From the NCBI GenBank assembly GCA_020402945.1, contig JADBYQ010000066.1, positions 1-38,632 on the forward strand: a stretch of 38,632 nucleotides of DNA, in the 5' to 3' direction. Below, piece by piece: positions 15,978 through 24,972 of this stretch. Within the stretch, counting starts at the first letter, position 1. The number at the start of each line of letters is the position of its first letter. The notes under the pieces were generated by a model that saw only the letters and a list, made by a program, of their open reading frames with translations, ran no database searches and had not been told where the DNA came from. Source of the DNA: Cytophagales bacterium. Lineage in GTDB: Bacteria > Bacteroidota > Bacteroidia > Cytophagales > Cyclobacteriaceae. The position numbers and the translations under genes were made by a program.

Positions 15978-18719
15978 ATGATAAGAAACTACTTTTGTGT
16001 GCTTTGCTTTGCTTTGTTAATCGCTTGTCAGCCCGAAAGAAGAAAGGTCAAGGTATTGCAAGTGCCGGGTGTCAATGAATACGCGGTCATTAACGCAAAG
16101 GGAAATTCAGTATTGCCCAGCGGCAGATACGTCACGCCCGCGGGCGAAACGATTCGCATTGATCGAGCCCCGTACGGCTTGAGTATATCGCCTGACGGAA
16201 AGAAGGTACTCGTTCTACATCACAACGGAACGGTTACCATTTCTGATGCTTTCAACTTAAATACCAGCGTCCGCATTCCAAGTTTTGATAAAAAAATAGC
16301 GCCCGTGATGGAAGGCGCATCGTTTCTGGGAGCCGCTTTTTCAGCAGATTCTAAACTGGCCTACTTGAGTGGAGGCGATCTTGGCAAAATAGTTGTGTTG
16401 GATGTACTCACCTATAGAAAAGTTGACCAGATCAACTTGAATGGCGTTTTCGAGGGAGTTGACTATCAAGAAAGTTTTACGTCTGATTTGGCGATCGACT
16501 ATGACCGCAATGAATTGTTCGCATTAGATCGGGCGAATAACCGATTGGTAAGAATTGATTTACAATCGAAAAAAATTATTGCTTCTGTAAAAGTAGGACG
16601 GATTCCATTTGGTATTGCATTAAGCAAGGATAAAAAGTATGCGCTTGTTGCGAATGCAGGATTATTTGAATACCCCGCAGTGCCGGGCGTTACCAAAGAA
16701 AACCGTGATACGATGATGTTGGAGAAACCTCCTTATGGTACTTTCTCGAAGGAGATGGAAGATGGTGTGGAGGTGGAGGGAAGAAAAATACCCGGCCTTG
16801 GAAGTGCTCTAGTCCCTGAAGCAATGAGTGTGTGGACAATTGATCTAGCATCTAATAGAGTAATTGATCGGCATAAAACGGGTCTTCAGATTGGTCAACT
16901 GATCGAAGGAGCAGAAATTGTGGGCGGGGCAAGTCCCAATTCTATTGTGGTGGGAACAAAGTATGCCTATGTTTCCAATGCCACCAACGATAATATTTCA
17001 GTTATCGATTTAGAGAATCATTCTATCAAAGAAGAAATTCCAATTCTAGTCGATGAGCGAATAGATAAATACCGCGGCCTTACACCTTTTGGATTGACAT
17101 TAAGCAAAGATGAGCAAACGTTGTACGTTGCCCTGCTAGGCTTTAATGCCGTGGCTGTGATGGATACGCAAACGAAAAAAACAAAGGGATTGATCCCAAC
17201 GGGATGGGGTGCTACTCGTGTGAAGCTTTCCCCTGACGAAAAGAAACTATACATCATTTCTGCAAGAGGTCATGGTGCCGGCCCTAACGGGGGAGCGGAT
17301 TTTGAAGAGCCACCGCAAGGCACATACATTGGCGACATTCAATTAGGAACTTTACAAGAGGTAGATGTACCTACAGATGAGCAACTAAAGCGCTACACCA
17401 GTCAGGTGCTTACCAATACTTTTCGCGAAGTTGACATAGAGGATGACGGAAAAAACCCGTTGCCGCCTCTGCCGAAACTTCGCGAAAGCCCAATCAAGTA
17501 CATTGTGTACATCAATAAAGAAAATCGTACTTACGATGAAGTATTCGGCCAACTAAAAAATGGAAAGGGCGATTCAACCTTAGCGCGCTTTGGAGTTGAT
17601 GTCGCCTATACACTGCCGGATTCGATGAAAAATAAATTTCAAGGATTGAAGGTCATGCCCAATCACCACAAGCTTGCCAAACAATTTTCCTACTCTGATA
17701 ACTTCTATTGCGATTCTGACGCTTCCATTCATGGGCATCATTGGTTGGCAGGTGTTATTCCCAACGAGTATGTCGAAGCCAATTCTTCATCGAAAGGTAG
17801 TTTTAATACTTTTTCATCGGCACCGGGCAGGCGGTTTCCCAAATCAACTGGGGCGATTGACCCGGAAGACTACAATGAGATTGGTGGGATGTGGGAAGCG
17901 CTGGAAAGAAATAAGGTTTCGTTTTATAGCTTCGGAGAAGGCAACGAATATGCGGGTGTGTGGGAGGAGTGGAATCATACTTCTTTTGGTGCCCGTCAGC
18001 CCGTTGTGTTCCCGATGCAAAATGCGCTCTATAAAAATACCTCCTGGAACTATGCTGGCTTCAATATGAATATTCCAGATCAGTATCGAATGGATCAATT
18101 CGACGAGGAGTTTACCAGCCGATGGATCAAAGGAAACGAAAAAATGCCCAGCCTGATTGCCATGCAAGTACCAAACGATCACGGTTCAGATCCAAGGCCC
18201 GCAGCAGGATTCCCCTTTGTACATTCATTTATGGCAGATAATGATTTGGCGATTGGTCGGATTCTTCATTTCCTGTCACGCACAAAGTATTGGAAGAATA
18301 TGCTGGTGATCATGATGGAAGATGATCCCCAAGGCGGGGTAGACCACATTGACGCACATCGATCTGTGTTGATGATGGCGAGTCCATACATTAAGCGTGG
18401 CTATGTTTCTCATGCGCATGCGAATTTTGGTTCACTGGTCAAGATAGTGTACAATATTTTGAACGTGCCGTATGTAAATCAGTATGATGCAACGGCTTCC
18501 TTGCTGCAAGATTTTTTTACCGACAAGCCCGACTTTACGCCTTATTCACTAGAACCTTGTGATCTTCGTATCTTCGATCCTCAAAAAGCCATGGATGTCT
18601 ATCATAAGACTTTTGATATGAAGAAAATTATGGCTGGGCCAGAAATGGATGACGAAGCCGAACAACGTAGTTCGTTTTATCAGCAACACCCAAAGCGAAA
18701 CGATATTTCCAAAAAATAA
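15978..18719 (+). CDS. Lipoprotein with YncE-like beta-propeller fused to phosphoesterase domain, 913 aa (copy 1)
   Basis: The lipobox LIAC (Cys17) predicts an outer-membrane or periplasmic lipoprotein. Residues about 60-460 hold YVTN/YncE-like repeats (PYGLSISPDGKKVLVL, PFGIALSKDKKYALVANAG, PFGLTLSKDEQTLYVALLG). Residues about 505-870 are an alkaline-phosphatase/phospholipase-C-like domain with ENRTYDEVFGQL (about 513), NFYCDSDASIHGHHWLAG, VPNDHGSD and DDPQGGVDHIDAHRS, the usual metal and nucleophile region of the phosphoesterase family. The paralogue follows at 18739. The likely activity is hydrolysis of phosphodiesters or monoesters outside the cell; the actual substrate is unknown. Confidence 0.88.
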   Translation: MIRNYFCVLCFALLIACQPERRKVKVLQVPGVNEYAVINAKGNSVLPSGRYVTPAGETIRIDRAPYGLSISPDGKKVLVLHHNGTVTISDAFNLNTSVRIPSFDKKIAPVMEGASFLGAAFSADSKLAYLSGGDLGKIVVLDVLTYRKVDQINLNGVFEGVDYQESFTSDLAIDYDRNELFALDRANNRLVRIDLQSKKIIASVKVGRIPFGIALSKDKKYALVANAGLFEYPAVPGVTKENRDTMMLEKPPYGTFSKEMEDGVEVEGRKIPGLGSALVPEAMSVWTIDLASNRVIDRHKTGLQIGQLIEGAEIVGGASPNSIVVGTKYAYVSNATNDNISVIDLENHSIKEEIPILVDERIDKYRGLTPFGLTLSKDEQTLYVALLGFNAVAVMDTQTKKTKGLIPTGWGATRVKLSPDEKKLYIISARGHGAGPNGGADFEEPPQGTYIGDIQLGTLQEVDVPTDEQLKRYTSQVLTNTFREVDIEDDGKNPLPPLPKLRESPIKYIVYINKENRTYDEVFGQLKNGKGDSTLARFGVDVAYTLPDSMKNKFQGLKVMPNHHKLAKQFSYSDNFYCDSDASIHGHHWLAGVIPNEYVEANSSSKGSFNTFSSAPGRRFPKSTGAIDPEDYNEIGGMWEALERNKVSFYSFGEGNEYAGVWEEWNHTSFGARQPVVFPMQNALYKNTSWNYAGFNMNIPDQYRMDQFDEEFTSRWIKGNEKMPSLIAMQVPNDHGSDPRPAAGFPFVHSFMADNDLAIGRILHFLSRTKYWKNMLVIMMEDDPQGGVDHIDAHRSVLMMASPYIKRGYVSHAHANFGSLVKIVYNILNVPYVNQYDATASLLQDFFTDKPDFTPYSLEPCDLRIFDPQKAMDVYHKTFDMKKIMAGPEMDDEAEQRSSFYQQHPKRNDISKK

Positions 18720-18738
18720 AACTAATCCTTACCTCAAA

Positions 18739-21540
18739 ATGAACTACTCGAGAATTTTCCTGACGCTGATCTCTGTACTGATTCTATCTGCCTGTGCAGA
18801 CAAAAAGGAAACGGACTCAAAGAAAATTTGGATTGCCTCCGCCCCAGCGGGCGATCGCTATACCAAAATTGATCGGGCGGGAGAAACCATACTCCCCAAC
18901 GGTCGGATCATCACACCGACCGGAAAACAAGTAACCGTTGCGCCCCATCCGTTTGGGTTAACCTTAAGTCCAGATGGAAAAACAATCATCACGGCCAATT
19001 CCGGTGTGGGACCATTTTCAATTTCCATTATTGACGATTATACCTCAACTGCGCCAATAGTAAAGCAAATTCCGGAAACACTCAATCCAGAGAAGGGACT
19101 GCTTGAGGCTACGTTCATGGGTTTGGCCATTTCTCCAGACGGACAGAAAGTGTATGTGGCAGGCGGGCAACAGAATAGAATTTATGTTTTTGATTTGAAG
19201 ACCAATAAGAAATTAGCAGAGATCAATTGCAACAAAACGTTTGACGGAACGGACTATAGCGATGGCTACATTGGCGACATGGCATTGAGCAAAGATGGAT
19301 CGAAGTTGTATGCGGTCGATCAAATCGGATTTCGCATGATGGTAATCGACACAAAAACCAATCAAGTTATTCACAATGTAAAAACAGGTCGCTATCCTTT
19401 TGGCATAACCCTTTCGCCTGATGAAAAGACAGTCTATGTGGCCAATGTAGGGATGTTTGAGTATTCGTACATCAAAAGTTTGGATAAGAAAAGTCTTAAT
19501 GAAACCGCGGCTAAATTTCCCACTTCCGCTTACGGCTCCAAAGAAATGAAAGAAGGAGTGAAGAGCGATTCGATTGAATTTGCTGGATTAGGCGATCCGA
19601 ATGCACCCGAATCATTTTCAGTGTGGAGCATTGATGTGAGCAATGAAATTCCAGCTGTAACTTCGAAAGTGAAAACAGGTGTGCTGGTGGGAGAGGAGAT
19701 TGACGGGATTTCTGCCGTGGGTGGATCGAGCCCAAATTCGATGGTAGCTACGGATCAATTTGTGTACGTGAGCAATGGAAACAACGATAATATTTCCGTC
19801 ATCAATGCAAAGCAGAATAAAGTGGTGGAGAGCATCGAATTGAAATTGGATGAACGGCTAGCAAGTTTGAAAGGAGTGATCCCATTTGGTTTAACCATTT
19901 CTCCCGATCAAAAAAGATTATATGTAGCGGAAGCAGGCGTCAACGCTGTCGCGGTAGTTGATTTAGATTCTAAGAAAGTTCTAGGTCACATTCCAACCGG
20001 TTGGTTTCCCTCCAAGCTGAAGGTTACGCCTGATGGTAAGCAGTTGATCGTATCCAATGCCAAAGGCTTTGGTAGCGGACCTAATGGAGGAAAAGACTTC
20101 AAGCCGCCTTTTGATCATCCCTACGCCAGTTACATTGGTGCACTGATGCTGGGCACGGTTTCAATCATTGATATTCCCGCGGACGCGGAATTGAAAGCCC
20201 TCACCGAAAAAGTAGTCGCCAATAATTTTAGTTTCAAAGAAGTTGCCTCTGTGGAAAGCGAGAATCCAATTCCCTCATTTCCCAAGGCGAAAGAGTCTCC
20301 GATCAAATACATCGTCTTTATTTCAAAAGAAAACAGAACCTACGATGAGGTGTTTGGCCAGCTTCAAAATGGAAAGGGAGATTCTTCGCTCGCTCATTAC
20401 GCCAAAGATGTTTCGTTCACCAACAAAAAGAAAACGATGAAGGTGGAGAACGCTACTGTGATGCCCAATCATTTGGCATTGGCCGAGCAATTTACCATCA
20501 GCGATAATTTTTATGTCGACTCGGATGTGTCGGCCGATGGGCATGTGTGGTTGACCAACACCTATCCTAATCAATGGATGGAAACCCACCATCCTGCCTC
20601 TTATGGTGGCAAGCGTAGTCAGCGAGAAGAATCAAAAGCGCCCGGCAAATTTGGTATGACGGGTGCTGCCGGGGCGATTTTTCCCGAGAGCTACAACCAA
20701 GCGGGGTCTATGTGGGAAAACTTGGAAAGACATGGAAAAGAGTTTTACAATTTTGGGTTTGGAGTTGAGTTCGATGCAGGTGGTTTTTCAGATTCCACTT
20801 TTAAATATGGTGGCGTTCGTTACCTCGCGAATTATCCGTTGCCAGGGCCGTTGTACAATCGCACCTCCCGTTTGTTCCCGACCTTTAATATGGCAATCCC
20901 CGATCAATTCCGTACTGACATCTTTGTGAAGGAGATCACAGAAAAGTATATCAATCCAAAAAAGGAACTGCCTTCTGTGTTGACACTTCAACTGCTGAAT
21001 GACCACGGAGCAGGTGAGCGCGCAGCGGCTGGGTTTGCATTCAATGAAAGTTATATGGCCGATAATGATTTGGCATTAGGCAGAGTGATTGAATTTTTGA
21101 GCCATACTGAGTATTGGAAGAATATGATGATCGTTGTTACGGAAGACGATGCACAGGGCGGTCGCGATCACATTGACGCCCACCGAAGCATTCTCATGGT
21201 GATCTCTCCTTATGCCAAGAAGAATTTCAATAGTCATCAGCACTTTAGTTTCGGAAGTATTTTCAAAACATTTTGGAATGTGTTGGGCACTTCCTATCTG
21301 AATCAATATGATTTTGGGGTGAATGATCTAAGCGATTGCTTCACCAGCAAACCAGATTTTACACCCTACAATGCGTTGCCAGTTGATCCACGAATATTTG
21401 ATCCCACAAAAGCGATGTCGCCACTTGATGAAAAGTTTGATTGGAAAGCCTTTCGCGATTCGCCAGAACTGGACGATCCTGAGGATATGAAAGAAAATGC
21501 GAAAAGAAAAGACGATGGTAGGACAAAAGTAAATCACTAA
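18739..21540 (+). CDS. Lipoprotein with YncE-like beta-propeller fused to phosphoesterase domain, 933 aa (copy 2)
   Basis: The architecture is as in the preceding gene, with lipobox LSAC (Cys19), propeller repeats (PFGLTLSPDGKTIITANSG, PFGITLSPDEKTVYVANVG) and ENRTYDEVFGQL near residue 532. Metal-region motifs follow: NFYVDSDVSADGHVWL, LNDHGAGERAAAG and EDDAQGGRDHIDAHRS. The frame is open from 18649 inside the previous gene, but the ATG at 18739 puts a proper lipoprotein signal at the N-terminus and leaves 19 bases between genes. The two copies have clearly diverged (for example GHHWLAG versus GHVWLTN), so they may act on different substrates rather than being a recent duplication. Confidence 0.9.
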   Translation: MNYSRIFLTLISVLILSACADKKETDSKKIWIASAPAGDRYTKIDRAGETILPNGRIITPTGKQVTVAPHPFGLTLSPDGKTIITANSGVGPFSISIIDDYTSTAPIVKQIPETLNPEKGLLEATFMGLAISPDGQKVYVAGGQQNRIYVFDLKTNKKLAEINCNKTFDGTDYSDGYIGDMALSKDGSKLYAVDQIGFRMMVIDTKTNQVIHNVKTGRYPFGITLSPDEKTVYVANVGMFEYSYIKSLDKKSLNETAAKFPTSAYGSKEMKEGVKSDSIEFAGLGDPNAPESFSVWSIDVSNEIPAVTSKVKTGVLVGEEIDGISAVGGSSPNSMVATDQFVYVSNGNNDNISVINAKQNKVVESIELKLDERLASLKGVIPFGLTISPDQKRLYVAEAGVNAVAVVDLDSKKVLGHIPTGWFPSKLKVTPDGKQLIVSNAKGFGSGPNGGKDFKPPFDHPYASYIGALMLGTVSIIDIPADAELKALTEKVVANNFSFKEVASVESENPIPSFPKAKESPIKYIVFISKENRTYDEVFGQLQNGKGDSSLAHYAKDVSFTNKKKTMKVENATVMPNHLALAEQFTISDNFYVDSDVSADGHVWLTNTYPNQWMETHHPASYGGKRSQREESKAPGKFGMTGAAGAIFPESYNQAGSMWENLERHGKEFYNFGFGVEFDAGGFSDSTFKYGGVRYLANYPLPGPLYNRTSRLFPTFNMAIPDQFRTDIFVKEITEKYINPKKELPSVLTLQLLNDHGAGERAAAGFAFNESYMADNDLALGRVIEFLSHTEYWKNMMIVVTEDDAQGGRDHIDAHRSILMVISPYAKKNFNSHQHFSFGSIFKTFWNVLGTSYLNQYDFGVNDLSDCFTSKPDFTPYNALPVDPRIFDPTKAMSPLDEKFDWKAFRDSPELDDPEDMKENAKRKDDGRTKVNH

Positions 21541-21574
21541 ATATTCTAGATTTAAGATTCAGAATTTGGTTTCT

Positions 21575-21635
21575 ACAAACTTGAAACTTGAATCTTGAGT
21601 TTTGAATCTTGAACTTTAAATCTTGATCTTTGAAT
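21575..21635. repeat. Degenerate tandem repeat of a TTGAATCTTGA-like unit
   Basis: The gap before the TonB-dependent receptor gene is built of imperfect copies of (A/C)TTGAATCTTGA, about 10-14 bases each. It has no coding sense. The block resembles the module block at 7233-7328 in style and is common-looking intergenic filler for this phylum. It may hold the promoter of the receptor gene. Confidence 0.6.
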
Positions 21636-21646
21636 CGTCCACATGC

Positions 21647-23908
21647 ATGATTAAATTTTTTTCAACAATCCTGTTTTTGTTTTGTACTCAACTTGCCTTT
21701 TCGCAATTTAAGGGCATTGTCATTGATCAAAAAACACGGCAACCGGTGGCCGATGTTCACGTATCAATTATCAATTCTGCACTCGGCACAGTTAGCGATA
21801 AGGCAGGAGAGTTTGTTTTAAACAATTCTGTTGCCGATTCGCTCCGCCTTCGCGTCAGTGCCATTGGCTATTCGACTGTTGAGTACGTAATGGCACGAGA
21901 AAGGGAAAACTCCATCGAGTTGATTCCTTCAGCCATTCTTCTCAACAATGCCGTTACCATCACCGCACAACGCAGTGAGAGACTGTCTTTTGATGTGGCT
22001 CAGTCCACGTCTTCCATTTCTGCAACTCAACTCGCGGAACTCGCGCCCAGGTCAACGCCTGAAGCGCTGTTGAATGAAACAGGCGTATGGGTTCAAAAGA
22101 CAAATCACGGTGGAGGCTCACCGATCATTAGAGGCCTTGTGGGTAATCAGGTACTGTTGGTAGTAGATGGAATCCGGTTGAACAATGCTACGTATCGATA
22201 CGGACCTAATCAATACCTTTCCACGATTGATCCCGGATTAATTGAACGGATAGAAGTCAATAGAGGAAGTGGATCTGTGTTGTATGGGAGTGATGCGCTA
22301 GGCGGAGTGGTGCATGTTATTTCGGCCACACCTTCTTTTCACTCCAACGGATTGCAAGTTGGTGGACGCATTCAAACAAAATGGATGAGTGCCGGAATGG
22401 AACAGAGCATTCGTCCGGAGATTGAATTGAGGGGACAGCGGATCGCTTTTTTGGGTGGCTTCTCGGCTCGTAACTTTGGTGATGTGGTGGCTGGTGGGAA
22501 CTTGGGCGTATTAAATCCAACACGATATGATGAGCGATCTGGTGATGCCAAATTATTACTACGGACGGGTGCGCAAGGAGTGCTCACAGCAGCTTTTCAA
22601 CAAACAACGCAAAATCACGTGCCGCGCTACGATCAAGTAGTGCAGGGTGGATTTGCTGTTTTTGAATTTGAACCTCAAACCCGCCAACTGAGCTATTTAC
22701 GTTGGGAGTCTTCGACAAAGAGCCCTTGGCTTCGGTCGTTTCGGTTGACGGGCTCTATCAATCGTTCTATCGAAGGAACCATTTCTCAAAAAAACAATTC
22801 AACTGAAATCAAAAAGCAGCTAGATGAAGTAAATACCTTGGGAGCAATAGCCGAGGTTCAATCAAACCCCATTTCCAATTGGTACATTCAATCTGGGATA
22901 GAATTTTATTCCGACAAAGTGAAGAGTAGCGCGAATGTTTTGAATACTACCACCAACGTGGAAACAGCCCAACGTGGATCGTATGCCGATGGCTCTACTA
23001 TTTCAAATCTTGCCATTTTCACAAACCACCAATTGGATTGGAAAAAATTTCAATTTTCGGCAGGTGCCCGATTTAACAAGGTCACGGTTTCTGTTGTGGA
23101 CAATGTGTTTGGCAATCAACAAATCAATCCAAGTGCATTTGTTGGAAATGCGGGAGTCATGTACAAGATCAACAAAAACTGGCGTATGATCGGCTCTGTC
23201 AATACAGGTTTTCGCGCACCGAATGTAGACGATATGAGTAAATTTGGCACGCTAGAAGCAAATGTGTTTGAAATTCCGAGCGGCAGCCTTTCTCCAGAGC
23301 GTTCGCTGAATATAGAGACGGGCTTCAAGTACAGTAGCCCTAAACTTTCATGGGCGATCACAGTCTACCAAACAAAGTTGACTGATCTAATCGATCGCGT
23401 AACGGCAAACTACAATGGTTCTCCCACTTTCGATGGACGAACGGTTTATCAAAAGCAAAATGTAGGCGAGGCGCTGGTAAAAGGTTTAGAAGCAGATGTC
23501 GAGGCGGTGGTCGTAAAGTCACTGACTGTATTTGGAAACGTTACCTACACGCATGGCGAAAATGTAACCAAGAAGGAACCCATGCGAAGAATTCCACCTG
23601 TATTTGGTAGAGTTGGATTTCGATACACTCATAGGTCAGGGACTTGGATCCGTACAGAATGGGCTATGGCGGGAAAGCAAGATCGATTGGCAGCTGGCGA
23701 TAAGTCGGATGTGCGAATCAATGTACGATTGATTGATGGTGCTATGCCTGCTTGGGATATTGTAAATCTGTATGCCGGCTATTCGTTCAAATTTATCAGT
23801 ATTCAAGTTTCCGCCCAAAATGTATTTGACCGGGCTTATCGCGTTTATGCATCTGGTATTGATGGCTATGGAAGATGCATGACTGCATCGCTCAGCGTCA
23901 AGATTTAA
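21647..23908 (+). CDS. TonB-dependent outer-membrane receptor, 753 aa
   Basis: The first ATG (21647) starts a clean signal peptide ending AFSQ; the frame is open from a TTG at 21623. A carboxypeptidase-like regulatory domain (FKGIVIDQKTRQPVADVHVS, about 20-95) precedes a plug (about 115-230, with SPIIRGLVGNQVLLVVDGIRL and SGSVLYGSDALGGVVHVIS) and a barrel that ends in an aromatic-poor SVKI. The plug resembles BtuB/haem-type receptors more than SusC, and no SusD follows. It may import a metal or cofactor; di-iron and metal-dependent enzymes upstream would fit. Ligand is unknown. It overlaps the convergent tonB gene by 4 bases. Confidence 0.9.
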   Translation: MIKFFSTILFLFCTQLAFSQFKGIVIDQKTRQPVADVHVSIINSALGTVSDKAGEFVLNNSVADSLRLRVSAIGYSTVEYVMARERENSIELIPSAILLNNAVTITAQRSERLSFDVAQSTSSISATQLAELAPRSTPEALLNETGVWVQKTNHGGGSPIIRGLVGNQVLLVVDGIRLNNATYRYGPNQYLSTIDPGLIERIEVNRGSGSVLYGSDALGGVVHVISATPSFHSNGLQVGGRIQTKWMSAGMEQSIRPEIELRGQRIAFLGGFSARNFGDVVAGGNLGVLNPTRYDERSGDAKLLLRTGAQGVLTAAFQQTTQNHVPRYDQVVQGGFAVFEFEPQTRQLSYLRWESSTKSPWLRSFRLTGSINRSIEGTISQKNNSTEIKKQLDEVNTLGAIAEVQSNPISNWYIQSGIEFYSDKVKSSANVLNTTTNVETAQRGSYADGSTISNLAIFTNHQLDWKKFQFSAGARFNKVTVSVVDNVFGNQQINPSAFVGNAGVMYKINKNWRMIGSVNTGFRAPNVDDMSKFGTLEANVFEIPSGSLSPERSLNIETGFKYSSPKLSWAITVYQTKLTDLIDRVTANYNGSPTFDGRTVYQKQNVGEALVKGLEADVEAVVVKSLTVFGNVTYTHGENVTKKEPMRRIPPVFGRVGFRYTHRSGTWIRTEWAMAGKQDRLAAGDKSDVRINVRLIDGAMPAWDIVNLYAGYSFKFISIQVSAQNVFDRAYRVYASGIDGYGRCMTASLSVKI

Positions 23909-24588
23909 TTCAATTTAAAATTGAGTTGCATCCCCATCTTCACTCGCACTGGCTTTCCGCGCTGTTTGCCTGGTTCCCATTTTGTTAAAGAGAGTACGCG
24001 CAGGGCTTCTTCATCGCAGCCAGAACCAATGCCACGGATTATTTTTAAGTCAGAAGGCTCACCATTTTTGTTTACAATAAATTCCACAAAGACCTTACCT
24101 TCGGTACCCATGTGCTTTGCTTGAGTAGGGTATTTTAGATTTTTAGCAAGTTGCTGGTAGAAATTTTTGAAACCGTTAACTGGCTCGGGTTTTTTTTCTA
24201 CAATCACAAACACAGTATCGACTTCCGTATCCACGGGAATGAATACAGATGGAAGAAGAATCTCATTACCAGTTTCTATTATTGGAGTCTGATCATCAAC
24301 AGGTATTTCATTTTCAACTTCTACGAGATCAGTAGGTGTTGGTGATTGTATTTTAGGTTCTAATTTCTTGATTGGCTGGGGAGCTTTTGCAGGTTCGAAA
24401 GTTGTAATCGGAGGGAACAGCAAAGTACCGGCTTCAATCAGGTTCGGCTCACGGATGATTGGCTTTATCTTTACTGAGCGCCACTCAAACGCGGTGATGG
24501 CAAGACTGATGCTAACGGTTAAGCCAACCAAGAAAAATTTGTTTCGTTGAAGGCTTAAATCTTTATTGGGATTTTTCTTTGCTTCCAT
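23905..24588 (-). CDS. tonB: Energy transducer TonB, 227 aa
   Basis: A short basic N-terminus and one TM segment (about 17-35) are followed by a Pro/Glu-rich periplasmic spacer (about 40-125) and a TonB C-terminal domain. The domain has YPTQAKHMGTEGKVFVEFIVNKNG (residue positions about 152-175) and VLSLTKWEPGKQRGKPVRVKM near the end. It links the proton-motive force to the two TonB-dependent transporters nearby. It is convergent with the receptor gene, so the two share position but not a transcript. No exbB or exbD genes are in the window. Confidence 0.92.
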   Translation of the reverse strand: MEAKKNPNKDLSLQRNKFFLVGLTVSISLAITAFEWRSVKIKPIIREPNLIEAGTLLFPPITTFEPAKAPQPIKKLEPKIQSPTPTDLVEVENEIPVDDQTPIIETGNEILLPSVFIPVDTEVDTVFVIVEKKPEPVNGFKNFYQQLAKNLKYPTQAKHMGTEGKVFVEFIVNKNGEPSDLKIIRGIGSGCDEEALRVLSLTKWEPGKQRGKPVRVKMGMQLNFKLN

Positions 24589-24702
24589 AATTGATTGGGT
24601 TAGAATTTTCCTTCTTAATCCGCAATCGAAGATGGAGTCACGAGTTATTTAGGATTTATGTTTTGTAATTTGTGGTTTAAGTTTCCGGTTTCCAGTTAGC
24701 CG

Positions 24703-24972
24703 TTACGAGTTTACCTCACCACGAGCACTAACCTTTAATTGGTAACTAGTAACCGGCAACTTTTTTACCCGAGCCTTCTTCTCCCATTTGTTTACTACTA
24801 CTATAAGCAAGATCACTACCACAATCAACAAAAAAAACGTAAACACCCGGACAATTTTTTTCATACGCTTTTCCTCTTCGTGTTGTTTTAGCACAGCACC
24901 ATAGTTCTTAAAGCGATCCGTCCCGCGGGTGGTCAGTCGCTGTCTGCGCATACGTATTTCGTGCTTACCCAT
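24703..24972 (-). CDS. Small single-TM protein downstream of the ECF sigma gene, 89 aa
   Basis: A basic cytoplasmic N-terminus (about 1-38) precedes one TM helix (about 42-60, VFTFFLLIVVVILLIVVV) and a short tail. The gene overlaps the end of the sigma-factor gene by 8 bases, so the pair is coupled. Position suggests an accessory or anti-sigma-like membrane protein, although no zinc-finger (ZAS) or other anti-sigma motif is present. The tail LPVTSYQLKV is translated from an intergenic-type GGTTACTAGTTACC repeat, so the original C-terminus may have been replaced. Confidence 0.6.
   Translation of the reverse strand: MGKHEIRMRRQRLTTRGTDRFKNYGAVLKQHEEEKRMKKIVRVFTFFLLIVVVILLIVVVNKWEKKARVKKLPVTSYQLKVSARGEVNS

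Noticed and set aside
18649-18738. Upstream start of the second propeller-phosphoesterase gene, overlapping the first by 71 bases
   Set aside because: The extra 30 residues are polar and would hide the lipoprotein signal. The ATG at 18739 gives a proper signal with lipobox LSAC.
21623-21646. TTG start of the TonB-dependent receptor
   Set aside because: It lies in the intergenic repeat block; the ATG at 21647 starts a standard signal peptide.
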